Shown here in pieces: positions 1 through 5,117 of a stretch of DNA of 11,089 nucleotides. The stretch is from CAZPYT01 sp964590955 (GTDB lineage: Bacteria > Patescibacteriota > WWE3 > UBA101185 > UBA10185): assembly GCA_964590955.1 (NCBI GenBank), contig CAZPYT010000030.1, positions 1 through 11,089 on the forward strand. The letters are read 5' to 3'. The position numbers were made by a program, and so were the translations under genes. Below the pieces are notes generated by a model, which did no database searches, had not been told where the DNA came from, and was given only the letters and a program-made list of their open reading frames with translations. Each line of letters starts with the position of its first letter. Positions within the stretch are counted from its first letter, which is position 1.

Positions 1-42
1 TTCTTTTATTAATTTTTCTTTTCTTGATTTATTTATTTTCAT
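1..42 (-). CDS. possible 5' end of a protein gene, truncated by window edge
   Basis: An ATG on the minus strand at 42-40 opens a frame of 14 codons (MKINKSRKEKLIKE) that runs off the left edge without a stop. The residues are lysine-rich, which would suit the N-terminus of a DNA-binding regulator or a ribosomal protein, but that is a guess. The start lies only 5 nt beyond the T-run of the preceding terminator, so it would need a promoter overlapping that terminator; none is obvious and there is no Shine-Dalgarno sequence. It could equally be chance. Confidence 0.3.
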   Translation of the reverse strand, partial: MKINKSRKEKLIKE

Positions 43-46
43 ATAC

Positions 47-71
47 AAAAAAAGCCCCTTTTCAGGAGGCT
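47..71 (-). terminator. intrinsic terminator of the 33-residue peptide gene
   Basis: Read on the minus strand, AGCC-T-CCT pairs with AGGGGCT around a GAAA tetraloop (7 bp with one bulged T) and is followed directly by seven Ts. It lies 32 bp beyond the stop of the small membrane peptide gene. This is a textbook Rho-independent terminator and supports that short gene being transcribed as its own unit. Confidence 0.8.
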
Positions 72-103
72 GTTGCGGAAATCTTATAAATTGCTAAAAA
101 ATC

Positions 104-205
104 CTACAAATTGCCTCCTTTCAGTGCAACAAAAAACAAAACCATAATAATACCCAAAATGGTTACTGAAGTGGCAATAAATTTTGTAGAATTACTTATA
201 CTCAT
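104..205 (-). CDS. 33-residue single-pass membrane peptide
   Basis: A short minus-strand frame encodes 33 residues: a polar N-terminus (MSISNSTK), one continuous hydrophobic stretch of about 18 residues (roughly 9-27) and a short tail with one lysine (LKGGNL). That is the shape of a single-pass membrane peptide. The case for it being real is its surroundings. A promoter (TTGCAA, 17 bp, TATAAA) ends 8 nt before the ATG, the same spacing as at other genes here, and a strong terminator follows. There is no Shine-Dalgarno sequence, so translation would be leaderless. I do not recognise a family. Candidates include a toxin of a type I system, a small regulator of a membrane protein, or a secretion subunit; nothing here separates them. 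Confidence 0.55.
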   Translation of the reverse strand: MSISNSTKFIATSVTILGIIMVLFFVALKGGNL

Positions 206-213
206 AAATACCT

Positions 214-242
214 TTTATATCAGATTCTCGTGAATTTTGCAA
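214..242 (-). promoter_or_regulatory. promoter of the 33-residue membrane peptide
   Basis: On the minus strand, TTGCAA (242-237) and TATAAA (219-214) are separated by 17 bp. The -10 ends 8 nt before the ATG, which predicts a transcript starting at or next to the start codon. Confidence 0.6.
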
Positions 243-285
243 ATAGTTTTGAAGGAAAGAATAGATTATGTATCCGTGCTTCCCT

Positions 286-531
286 TCATTTTATGTTGGC
301 GTCATTGAGAATTCGCGTAAATGTCAGTTTTGTTATTTGAGCTCCTTTAATATTTTTTGCATTAGCTGTTTGTCTTACAACACCTTCAATATCGCGTTTA
401 ATTTTTTCATGGTCCTTTATAGTTAACGGAAAATCAGCTCGGCCGTATAGCGAATAGTATTTTCCTCCTGCATCTATGACTGACGCTGCCCATGCATAGC
501 TGCTTTCGGTGTGAGGTACTTTTAAAGACAT
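286..531 (-). CDS. 81-residue orphan protein
   Basis: The start is set at the ATG of MSLKVPHTES because AAAGGAGG sits 4 nt upstream of it, one of only two strong Shine-Dalgarno sequences in the window. A longer frame upstream exists but would read through the promoter and ribosome binding site. The protein is soluble-looking, with no membrane segment or signal peptide. The first half is aromatic-rich (WAAS, KYYSLYGR) and the second half is basic and probably helical (IKDHEKIKRDIEG), ending in KLTFTRILNDANIK. I do not recognise a family. It is divergent from the dipeptidase gene, with 87 bp between the start codons. Unlike most genes here it is translated from a leadered mRNA, which may mean separate translational control. 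The stop is TGA, showing that TGA is not recoded here. Confidence 0.75.
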   Translation of the reverse strand: MSLKVPHTESSYAWAASVIDAGGKYYSLYGRADFPLTIKDHEKIKRDIEGVVRQTANAKNIKGAQITKLTFTRILNDANIK

Positions 532-559
532 GTCGCCTCCTTTAATTTCTATAATTATA
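532..559 (-). promoter_or_regulatory. -10 element and Shine-Dalgarno of the 81-residue gene
   Basis: On the minus strand a perfect TATAAT (559-554) is followed by a short leader with AAAGGAGG, then 4 nt and the ATG. No convincing -35 hexamer lies at 16-18 bp; a TTGACT at 573-568 is only 8 bp away from the -10. The predicted leader is about 15 nt, just long enough to hold the ribosome binding site. Confidence 0.55.
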
Positions 560-584
560 GAACAATAAGTCAATATCATATCGG

Positions 585-611
585 TTGACATACAACAAAT
601 CAGTGTAAAAT
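585..611 (+). promoter_or_regulatory. promoter of the M20 dipeptidase gene
   Basis: A perfect TTGACA (585-590) and TAAAAT (606-611) are 15 bp apart, shorter than the usual 17, with a TG directly before the -10 that may compensate. Seven nucleotides separate the -10 from the ATG, so the mRNA should be leaderless; no Shine-Dalgarno sequence is present. Confidence 0.6.
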
Positions 612-618
612 AGAAAAT

Positions 619-1980
619 ATGAATAATACGCAAGAGTACATAGAAAACAACAAACAACGCTTTTTGGATGAGCTTTTCGAGCTTTTAAAAATTCCTTCAA
701 TATCTGCACAAAAAGAACATGACGTTGATATCAAAAATGCTGCGGAATGGTTAAAAAAACATCTTATAAAAATTGGTCTTGAAAACGCAAAAGTAATGCC
801 GACAAAGGGTCACCCTGTCGTTTATGCTGATTGGCTTCATGCAAAGGGCAAACCAACAATTATTATCTATGGACACTATGACGTACAATCACCCGATCCC
901 TTAAAAGAGTGGAAATCAAAACCTTTTGAACCCGAAATCAGAAATGGAAACATATACGCAAGAGGTACCGCAGATGATAAAGGACAACTTTTTATGCATC
1001 TAAAAGCTCTTGAAATGCTAATTAAAACAGAAGGAACACTCGAGGTTAATGTAAAATTTTTAATAGAAGGAGAAGAAGAAATCGGAGGGGTTAATTTAGA
1101 TGATTTTATCCTGGAGCACAAAGATTTATTAATGGCAGATATATGTTTGATAAGCGATTCACATTCATATTCACCATCACAGCCTTTGGTAGTCTATGGA
1201 CTACGAGGGCTGGTATATACAGAAATAGAACTATCCACTATGCCAAAAGATGTCCATTCCGGAGAATTTGGCGGAAATATACCTAATCCGGCTATTGAAT
1301 TGGCAAATATCATTTCAATGCTTAAAGACAAAAATACTCAGAGAATCTTAATACCGGGTTTTTATGATAACGTCAGAAAACTTTCTGAAAAAGAAAAGTC
1401 AGAACTTGCAGAAGGATATTTTAATGAGGCTGCCGTATCAAAAGAATCAGGCGTAAAGAAAATACTTGGCTTAAAAAATGCCGGCGTTGCTGTACGAGCC
1501 GGAGCATTACCAACACTTGATGTAAACGGTATGAAAAGCGGATATATTGACGAGGGCGCAAAAACGATAATTCCGTCAAAAGCATCTGCCAAAATTAGTA
1601 TGAGGATAGTCCCAAACCAAAAGTCTGAAGAAATAGCCGAGAAATTCAAATCTTATTTAGAAAAAATAGTACCTGATTACGTAGATTATAATGTGAAAGT
1701 GTTATCCACAGGCGAACCAATTATTATGCAAAAAGATAGTGACTTTTTTTCTAAAGCAAATGATGTATTGCAAAAACATTTTGGCAATCAACCAGCTTAC
1801 GAACTACTGGGTGGAAGTATACCCGTTACTGCAGTATTTAAAAATATATTAGGAATAGATTCTGTTTTAATGGGTTTTGGTTTACCTGATGACGGCTTAC
1901 ATTCACCAAACGAAAAAATTAGCACAGAAATGTTTTACAAGGGTATAAAATGCTTAGCTGATTACTATAAATCTTTTTAA
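619..1980 (+). CDS. M20-family metallo-dipeptidase (carnosinase-like)
   Basis: This 453-residue protein matches the M20 (ArgE/DapE/CPG2/carnosinase) clan of two-metal peptidases, closest by motif to the M20F dipeptidases. The catalytic domain shows GHYDVQ (metal ligand H86, D88), RGTADDKGQ (bridging aspartate D119), GEEEIG (general base E152, metal ligand E153), SDSHS (D180) and GLHSPNE (H428). The inserted lid/dimerisation domain spans roughly residues 190-370 and has the family DVHSGEFGG motif, whose H213 normally reaches into the neighbouring active site. There is no signal peptide, so it should be cytoplasmic and release amino acids from dipeptides or short peptides. That fits a reduced genome that may live on imported peptides. 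The exact substrate cannot be read from sequence. The ATG lies 7 nt after the -10. Its stop overlaps the stop of the convergent gene downstream. Confidence 0.93.
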   Translation: MNNTQEYIENNKQRFLDELFELLKIPSISAQKEHDVDIKNAAEWLKKHLIKIGLENAKVMPTKGHPVVYADWLHAKGKPTIIIYGHYDVQSPDPLKEWKSKPFEPEIRNGNIYARGTADDKGQLFMHLKALEMLIKTEGTLEVNVKFLIEGEEEIGGVNLDDFILEHKDLLMADICLISDSHSYSPSQPLVVYGLRGLVYTEIELSTMPKDVHSGEFGGNIPNPAIELANIISMLKDKNTQRILIPGFYDNVRKLSEKEKSELAEGYFNEAAVSKESGVKKILGLKNAGVAVRAGALPTLDVNGMKSGYIDEGAKTIIPSKASAKISMRIVPNQKSEEIAEKFKSYLEKIVPDYVDYNVKVLSTGEPIIMQKDSDFFSKANDVLQKHFGNQPAYELLGGSIPVTAVFKNILGIDSVLMGFGLPDDGLHSPNEKISTEMFYKGIKCLADYYKSF

Positions 1981-2315
1981 GATTTTGACAGCGTGTCTGC
2001 TTCCTTTTTTATAGTTTGCCAGTGATACAGATAGACCGGTAAACCAACAACCAGCATAGAAATCGCATTCGATAGCTCTCTTTGTCTCTGTCTGGACTGC
2101 TCCCTAAGCATACGTGATTCTTCTTCCTCCTGAGATATTACCGGACCTGATTCTCCCTCAAATTTTGCGACAGGATATACTTCGTATCTATCTGCATCTT
2201 TAAATACAAAGGTTTTCAAACCCAGGTTAATCATATTAATACTCGCAATAATTACTATAAGAAGGCCAATGAAAGAAAATAAATAGAGATATAGAATTCT
2301 TATGTTAATTTTCAT
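1977..2315 (-). CDS. small two-helix membrane protein (DUF5671-like)
   Basis: A 112-residue protein with a hydrophobic helix near the N-terminus (about 6-30, LYLYLFSFIGLLIVIIASIN), a central hydrophilic region, and a second hydrophobic segment near the C-terminus (about 85-100, ISMLVVGLPVYLYHW). The middle contains FKDADRYEVYP and then a glutamate/arginine/glutamine-rich stretch likely to be helical. The VGLPVYLYHW ending is typical of small Patescibacteria membrane proteins I associate with DUF5671; that family assignment is tentative and its function is unknown. The start is set at MKINIR because a perfect TATAAT ends 6 nt before it. The ATG 15 nt further upstream would place that -10 inside the coding region. 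It converges on the dipeptidase gene with overlapping stops. Confidence 0.78.
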   Translation of the reverse strand: MKINIRILYLYLFSFIGLLIVIIASINMINLGLKTFVFKDADRYEVYPVAKFEGESGPVISQEEEESRMLREQSRQRQRELSNAISMLVVGLPVYLYHWQTIKKEADTLSKS

Positions 2316-2321
2316 GTCATA

Positions 2322-2327
2322 ATTATA
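2322..2327 (-). promoter_or_regulatory. -10 element of the two-helix membrane protein gene
   Basis: A perfect TATAAT on the minus strand ends 6 nt before the ATG of MKINIR. The -35 region at 17 bp (TATTAA) is poor. The position argues for the shorter start and a leaderless mRNA. Confidence 0.5.
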
Positions 2328-2378
2328 CATAATTGACAGCGAGTTTAATATCGTTGCTTAAGCAGCTTTTGAAAAGTG

Positions 2379-2430
2379 TTGGTAAAAGGGCTAGTTTTTA
2401 GTATAATTTCAAAGAATTTGCGACTATAAT
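2379..2430 (+). promoter_or_regulatory. tRNA-Lys promoter region with two -10 elements
   Basis: There are two perfect TATAAT hexamers, at 2402-2407 and 2425-2430. The upstream one has TTGGTA (2379-2384) at exactly 17 bp. The downstream one ends 8 nt before the first tRNA base, so its transcript would carry almost no 5' leader. A 10-bp palindrome (TGCTTAAGCA, 2355-2364) lies just upstream. Which -10 is used cannot be told from sequence. Confidence 0.55.
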
Positions 2431-2438
2431 CACAATAT

Positions 2439-2513
2439 GGGGGTGTAGCTCAGTGGTAGAGCACCTGGCTTTTAACCAGGGTGTCGAGGGTTCGATCCCC
2501 TCCGCCCTCACCA
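2439..2513 (+). tRNA. tRNA-Lys (anticodon UUU), CCA encoded
   Basis: All cloverleaf parts are visible. The acceptor GGGGGTG pairs with CGCCCTC, using G-U wobbles. The D arm is GCTC/GAGC with loop AGTGGTA. The anticodon stem CCTGG/CCAGG carries the loop CTTTTAA, giving anticodon UUU (2471-2473 by loop position). The variable loop is GTGTC and the T arm is GAGGG-TTCGATC-CCCTC. The discriminator A is followed by an encoded CCA. It reads AAA/AAG lysine codons. In many organisms U34 of this tRNA is modified, and the Elp3 and Trm9-like enzymes encoded further on would be expected to act on it. The transcript is followed at once by a terminator-like hairpin and an unusual array. Confidence 0.97.
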
Positions 2514-2516
2514 AGG

Positions 2517-2552
2517 AAAACTCGGTAGTGCTGTTAAGTACTAGCGAGTTTT
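2517..2552 (+). terminator. terminator-like hairpin 1, behind tRNA-Lys
   Basis: A 36-nt hairpin starts 3 nt after the tRNA CCA: two 16-nt arms around the loop GTTA. Pairing is AAAACTCG/CGAGTTTT, one G-G mismatch, then TAGTGCT/AGTACTA. A T-rich tail (TTTTTCTTT) follows, as in a Rho-independent terminator for tRNA-Lys. It shares exact geometry, loop TTA and core GTG/TAC with the second hairpin 145 bp downstream, so it is also a unit of the repeat array. Confidence 0.8.
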
Positions 2553-2562
2553 TCTTTAAGTG

Positions 2563-2659
2563 GTGGGGAGAGAATGCCGCAGCTGCGATGGCAGCGAGGC
2601 GGGGTCGACGGGCGTGTCAACAGACACGAACCGGTGACCGATCCCCTCCACCCTCTCCA
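2563..2659 (+). ncRNA. structured 97-nt CCA-ending element, copy A
   Basis: This 97-nt stretch is about 67% GC in an AT-rich genome and encodes nothing plausible. It aligns without gaps to copy B (70 of 97 identical by hand count). Predicted fold: an outer helix (positions 1-7 with 80-86, GTGGGGA/TCCCCTC with one mismatch). A first hairpin GCTGC-GATG-GCAGC (2582-2595) stands on a short lower stem. A long second hairpin has CGTGTC-AACA-GACACG (2613-2628) on top of GGTCGACGG/CCGGTGACC. The 3' tail ends in CCA. Its last 21 nt match the tRNA-Lys 3' end at 19 positions. Invariant blocks between copies are GGTCGACG and GAACCGGTGACC. I do not recognise a known RNA family; transcription is inferred, not shown. 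Confidence 0.6.
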
Positions 2660-2661
2660 TG

Positions 2662-2697
2662 AAAATAGCTCTGTGTCATTAGATACAGAGCTGTTTT
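2662..2697 (+). terminator. terminator-like hairpin 2, between the two elements
   Basis: A 36-nt hairpin with two 16-nt arms fully paired (two G-U wobbles) around the loop ATTA, followed by Ts. Arms run from AAAATAGCTCTGTGTC to its complement ending in GTTTT. It begins 2 nt after the CCA of copy A and 10 nt before copy B, matching the placement of hairpin 1. It probably terminates a transcript ending in copy A. Confidence 0.75.
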
Positions 2698-2707
2698 TAT
2701 TATGCGA

Positions 2708-2804
2708 GTGGGGATCGAATAGCGCAGGCACGACGGTGCCGAGCCGGGGTCGACGAGCGCATCAGTAGATGTGAACCGGTGACCTATCCTTACCACGTTC
2801 ACCA
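2708..2804 (+). ncRNA. structured 97-nt CCA-ending element, copy B
   Basis: This is the second copy of the element, starting exactly 145 bp after copy A and about 61% GC. The outer helix is GTGGGGAT/ATCCTTAC (8 bp, two wobbles). The first hairpin is GGCAC-GACG-GTGCC (2727-2740), with three of five pairs replaced by other Watson-Crick pairs relative to copy A. The second hairpin is CGCATC-AGTA-GATGTG (2758-2773), again with compensatory changes, on the conserved GGTCGACG/CCGGTGACC stem. It ends CACGTTC-A-CCA, tRNA-like in form, but only 14 of the last 21 nt match tRNA-Lys. No third hairpin follows; the next feature is the promoter of the downstream gene. Confidence 0.58.
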
Positions 2805-2827
2805 AAAAATTGAACTAATTTGTACTG

Positions 2828-2833
2828 TATAAT
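2828..2833 (+). promoter_or_regulatory. -10 element of the EEP-fold gene
   Basis: A perfect TATAAT preceded by TG ends 10 nt before the ATG of MKSFRL. A TTGAAC at 2810 is only 12 bp away, too close to be a normal -35. The position predicts a leader of at most a few bases and argues against the upstream TTG (2820) and ATG (2835) as starts, because they fall before or on the -10. Confidence 0.5.
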
Positions 2834-2843
2834 TATGCTATAT

Positions 2844-3641
2844 ATGAAATCTTTCAGACTTCTTGGTTACAATATTATGTCGGGTTGCTTTGAAAGTTAT
2901 GAAGCTACTTCTAAACTAACAAATAGATTTGCTTTACTAAAAAAGTCATTGAGACAAATAAAAGCCGACTATGTTGGGTTATGCGATACTTTCAAATGGA
3001 AGGACACCTTTAGCACTGAAGAATTAAAGAATGTTTTTGGGTACAAAAATGTCTTACACATAGATATGGAAGATACAAGGGTAGAAAAAGAAGTAGGTGT
3101 CGCAGTGATGACCAACTTGGATGTTCAAGAAATGAACATAGTCAGAGCCTTTAACCGAAATTACATAGAAACAGTACTAGATGGATTAAATATCTATACA
3201 TGCTACTTTGATGACCTTAGCGAAGATACCCGGGTAAAAGAAGTAAATGCATTATTAAAACAAATAAAGAAACCTGCGATTATTCACGGCGATTTAAATA
3301 CTTTTACTAAATCTGATATAGAAGTTGAATCTGCAGCAAAAACATTGTTTGAAAAAGAGAACGTAGAGTTAGCAAAACAATTAAAATCGATTTTAACTGA
3401 GATGCAAAGATGCGAAGTGGTTGAAATTCTTAAGAATAAGGGCTTTATAGATGCTGAAACAACATACAATCCAACGCTGCCGAGTAAATTATTTCCTGCA
3501 AAAGTAACAGAGCCTTTTGTAAGAGTGGATTACATTTTCCACACACCCGATATTCATGCTGATAATGTAACCGTTCACAAAGGTGATTTATTTAATAAAG
3601 TATCTGATCATTTTCCGCTATCTGCAACTATAAAATACTAA
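2844..3641 (+). CDS. endonuclease/exonuclease/phosphatase (EEP) fold protein
   Basis: A 265-residue protein with the motif series of the DNase I-like EEP superfamily: LLGYNIMSG at the N-terminus (N10), ADYVGLCDTF (41-50), IHGDLNTF (D150, N152), RVDYIFHTPD (D229) and the terminal SDHFPL (D255, H256 catalytic pair). Family members cut phosphodiester bonds in nucleic acids or hydrolyse phospho-lipids or sugars with a divalent metal. One feature is odd: the first metal-binding residue, normally the glutamate of a QE motif, appears as aspartate (CD, D48). The enzyme may be altered or use D48 instead. Residues 160-200 form a charged, helical insertion. There is no signal peptide, so it should be cytoplasmic. 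The substrate cannot be named. Start chosen from the -10 position. Confidence 0.85.
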   Translation: MKSFRLLGYNIMSGCFESYEATSKLTNRFALLKKSLRQIKADYVGLCDTFKWKDTFSTEELKNVFGYKNVLHIDMEDTRVEKEVGVAVMTNLDVQEMNIVRAFNRNYIETVLDGLNIYTCYFDDLSEDTRVKEVNALLKQIKKPAIIHGDLNTFTKSDIEVESAAKTLFEKENVELAKQLKSILTEMQRCEVVEILKNKGFIDAETTYNPTLPSKLFPAKVTEPFVRVDYIFHTPDIHADNVTVHKGDLFNKVSDHFPLSATIKY

Positions 3642-3652
3642 GTTTGTCTGTT

Positions 3653-3685
3653 TTTTATCTCTACAACGCGTGCGTTAAGATAAAA
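3653..3685. other. hairpin between the convergent EEP and rarA genes
   Basis: TTTTATCT (3653-3660) pairs with AGATAAAA (3678-3685), with AACG-CGTG-CGTT stacked inside. It lies just after the EEP stop in the 159-bp gap between two convergent genes, where a shared terminator is expected. Neither strand has a classical T-run directly after the stem, so calling it a terminator is uncertain. I see nothing else definable in this gap. Confidence 0.4.
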
Positions 3686-3800
3686 GAAGAGTCAGATCTG
3701 AGTTATAGTTATATTGCTGTTCTTGAACAAAAACACAGCCCGCCATAAAAACAGAAAATATAAAAATTAGCTCATTATGCTTAACACTATATGTATTTCA

Positions 3801-5009
3801 TTACAAATACTTACGTCCCTTCAGTTTATCTGGCATATATTCCTGATCTGTTTTTTTAGCATCCAAACTGTGCTCATATTTATATCCTTTGCCATAACCA
3901 ATCCCCTTCATAAATTTAGTGGGCGCATTTCGTATTTCTAGAGGTACAGGCAAATTACCATATTTTTTTACATCATCTTTGACTTTTCCATAGGCTACAT
4001 ACAATTTGTTTGATTTTGGTGCCTTCGCAAGATAAACTACTGCCTCAGCTAACGCCAGCTCGCATTCAGGCATACCTACTACTTGGCACGCTTGAAATGC
4101 TGAAACGGCTAAACCCAATGCGTCGGGATCTACAGTGCCAATGTCCTCTGATGCAAACCTGATTAACCTTCTGCCGATATACAAGGGATCTTGCCCGGCT
4201 TCTAACATTCTGCCTAGCCAGTATAGCGCTGCATCAGGATCTGATCCTCTCAAAGACTTATGTAAAGCTGAAATTGTGTTATAAAACTCTTCACCTTTAA
4301 GATCGAAACCTAAATTTCTTTGCTGTAATGCATTTTCAATATCATCTAGCGTAATATTTTTAGCTTTGCATATATGCGAGGCGATTTCTAAAACATTAAG
4401 AGAGATCCTGGCATCCCCATTTGATGCAGTTGACAAAATTCTTACTACTTCTTCCGAAATAGTAACTTCCAGCAATTTTGTAGCTTTTTTAATTATTTTT
4501 GCCAAATTTTCCTCGCTATGTTGCTCCAAAATCAACACCCTACTGCGTGACATTAGCGGTGATATTACCTCAAATGACGGGTTTTCAGTAGTTGCACCTA
4601 TGAACAATATTTGGCCACTTTCGACAAAAGGTAACAAAAAGTCTTGCTGTGCTTTATTAAATCTATGAATTTCGTCTATAAATACTATTGGGGCACTTAT
4701 TTCAATATCATTTTTAAATAAACCATAATTTTCTGCTTTCTTTTTTTGCGGCACTATCTTTTCAATTTCTTTTATGGAAGTATTTACGGCAGAAAATTCA
4801 TAAAATGTTCTATCCAGTTCGTGAGAAATAATTCTTGCGAGGGTAGTCTTTCCTGTACCGGGGGGACCCCAAAATATTAGGGAGGGGAAAAATTGTGTAT
4901 TTTTAGAGTTATTCAGTAGCGTCTGAATAACAGAAATTATTTTTTCCTGACCAACAAAATCTTTTATTTTATCAGGTCTTAATCTTTCGGATAAAGGTTT
5001 CTGGTGCAT
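3801..5009 (-). CDS. rarA: replication-associated recombination protein A (RarA/MgsA/WRNIP1 family AAA+ ATPase)
   Basis: The 402-residue protein has the complete RarA order. The N-terminus PLSERLRPDKIKDFVGQEK is followed by Walker A GPPGTGKT (48-55), Walker B VFIDEIHRFNKAQQD (D112, E113), sensor 1 GATTENPSFEV (138-149) and the SRSR arginine-finger region (154-157). The GDARISLNVLEIA sensor 2 segment comes next. The MgsA-type tetramerisation domain follows, with SLRGSDPDAALYWLGRMLEAGQDP and an IRFASEDIG block. RarA acts at stalled replication forks and gaps, interacting in known bacteria with SSB and the replisome. It is slightly shorter than the E. coli protein (447). The start is the ATG (5009-5007) rather than the TTG just upstream, because the -10 ends 6 nt before it. 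It is transcribed alone, divergent from the next gene. Confidence 0.97.
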   Translation of the reverse strand: MHQKPLSERLRPDKIKDFVGQEKIISVIQTLLNNSKNTQFFPSLIFWGPPGTGKTTLARIISHELDRTFYEFSAVNTSIKEIEKIVPQKKKAENYGLFKNDIEISAPIVFIDEIHRFNKAQQDFLLPFVESGQILFIGATTENPSFEVISPLMSRSRVLILEQHSEENLAKIIKKATKLLEVTISEEVVRILSTASNGDARISLNVLEIASHICKAKNITLDDIENALQQRNLGFDLKGEEFYNTISALHKSLRGSDPDAALYWLGRMLEAGQDPLYIGRRLIRFASEDIGTVDPDALGLAVSAFQACQVVGMPECELALAEAVVYLAKAPKSNKLYVAYGKVKDDVKKYGNLPVPLEIRNAPTKFMKGIGYGKGYKYEHSLDAKKTDQEYMPDKLKGRKYL

Positions 5010-5015
5010 CAATTC

Positions 5016-5044
5016 AGTGTACTAGATATGGACATTCGTGTAAA
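5016..5044 (-). promoter_or_regulatory. rarA promoter
   Basis: On the minus strand, TTTACA (5044-5039) and TACACT (5021-5016) are separated by 17 bp. The -10 ends 6 nt before the rarA ATG; there is no Shine-Dalgarno sequence, so a leaderless mRNA is predicted. Confidence 0.6.
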
Positions 5045-5082
5045 ATTCGGAAGTACCGGGGGCATATCCTAAACTGTATAAC

Positions 5083-5111
5083 TTGTCGCAAACGCCGGTA
5101 TAGGATACGAT
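5083..5111 (+). promoter_or_regulatory. promoter of the membrane-anchored orphan gene
   Basis: TTGTCG (5083-5088) and TACGAT (5106-5111) are 17 bp apart, and the -10 ends 6 nt before the ATG at 5118. Inverted arms TATCCTA (5065-5071) and TAGGATA (5101-5107) flank the -35 and touch the -10, possibly an operator. Confidence 0.45.
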
Positions 5112-5117
5112 TTAGTT

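Larger units (their letters stand above)
2517..2804 (+). repeat. tandem array: two units of hairpin + 10-nt spacer + 97-nt element
   Basis: Hairpin 1 (2517) to hairpin 2 (2662), and element A (2563) to element B (2708), are both 145 bp. The spacers between hairpin and element are both 10 nt (2553-2562, 2698-2707) but unlike in sequence. The unit is thus a hairpin followed by a CCA-ending element. The tRNA-Lys 3' end stands where a preceding unit's element would end. This accounts for the whole gene-free stretch between the tRNA and the next gene. Confidence 0.8.

Noticed and set aside
250..288. Hairpin at the end of the 81-residue gene (TGAAGGGAAG/CTTTCCTTCA) as terminator
   Set aside because: The loop is about 19 nt, the stem overlaps the stop codon and no T-run follows.
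286..657. Longer 123-residue version of the 81-residue protein
   Set aside because: The extra N-terminal part would run through the TATAAT, the strong ribosome binding site and the divergent dipeptidase promoter, and its composition is unlike the rest of the protein.
2493..2659. tRNA 3'-end duplication as an integration (att) scar
   Set aside because: Only about 120 bp lie between the two 21-nt matches, with no integrase or phage-like gene, and a regular 145-bp period explains the repeat better.
2563..2804. Elements A and B as ordinary or decayed tRNA genes
   Set aside because: They end like tRNAs, but no GTTC-type T loop, D arm or anticodon arm is present, and the two copies keep a different, covarying fold. 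Simple decay would not preserve pairing.
2517..2804. CRISPR array
   Set aside because: There are only two long units, the conserved part is 97 nt and structured, and spacers are 10 nt with no cas genes.
2453..2805. Four overlapping short open frames across the tRNA and the GC-rich array
   Set aside because: They run through the tRNA and both structured elements in several frames, lack promoters and ribosome binding sites, and conservation between the copies follows base pairing, not codons.
3718..3729. TGTTCTTGAACA palindrome as an SOS-type operator for rarA
   Set aside because: It lies downstream of rarA and of the EEP gene, away from any promoter, and does not fit a complete known LexA box.
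4366..4668. Open frame on the plus strand inside rarA
   Set aside because: It is antisense to conserved RarA motifs with no promoter or recognisable protein; it is a shadow of the real gene.
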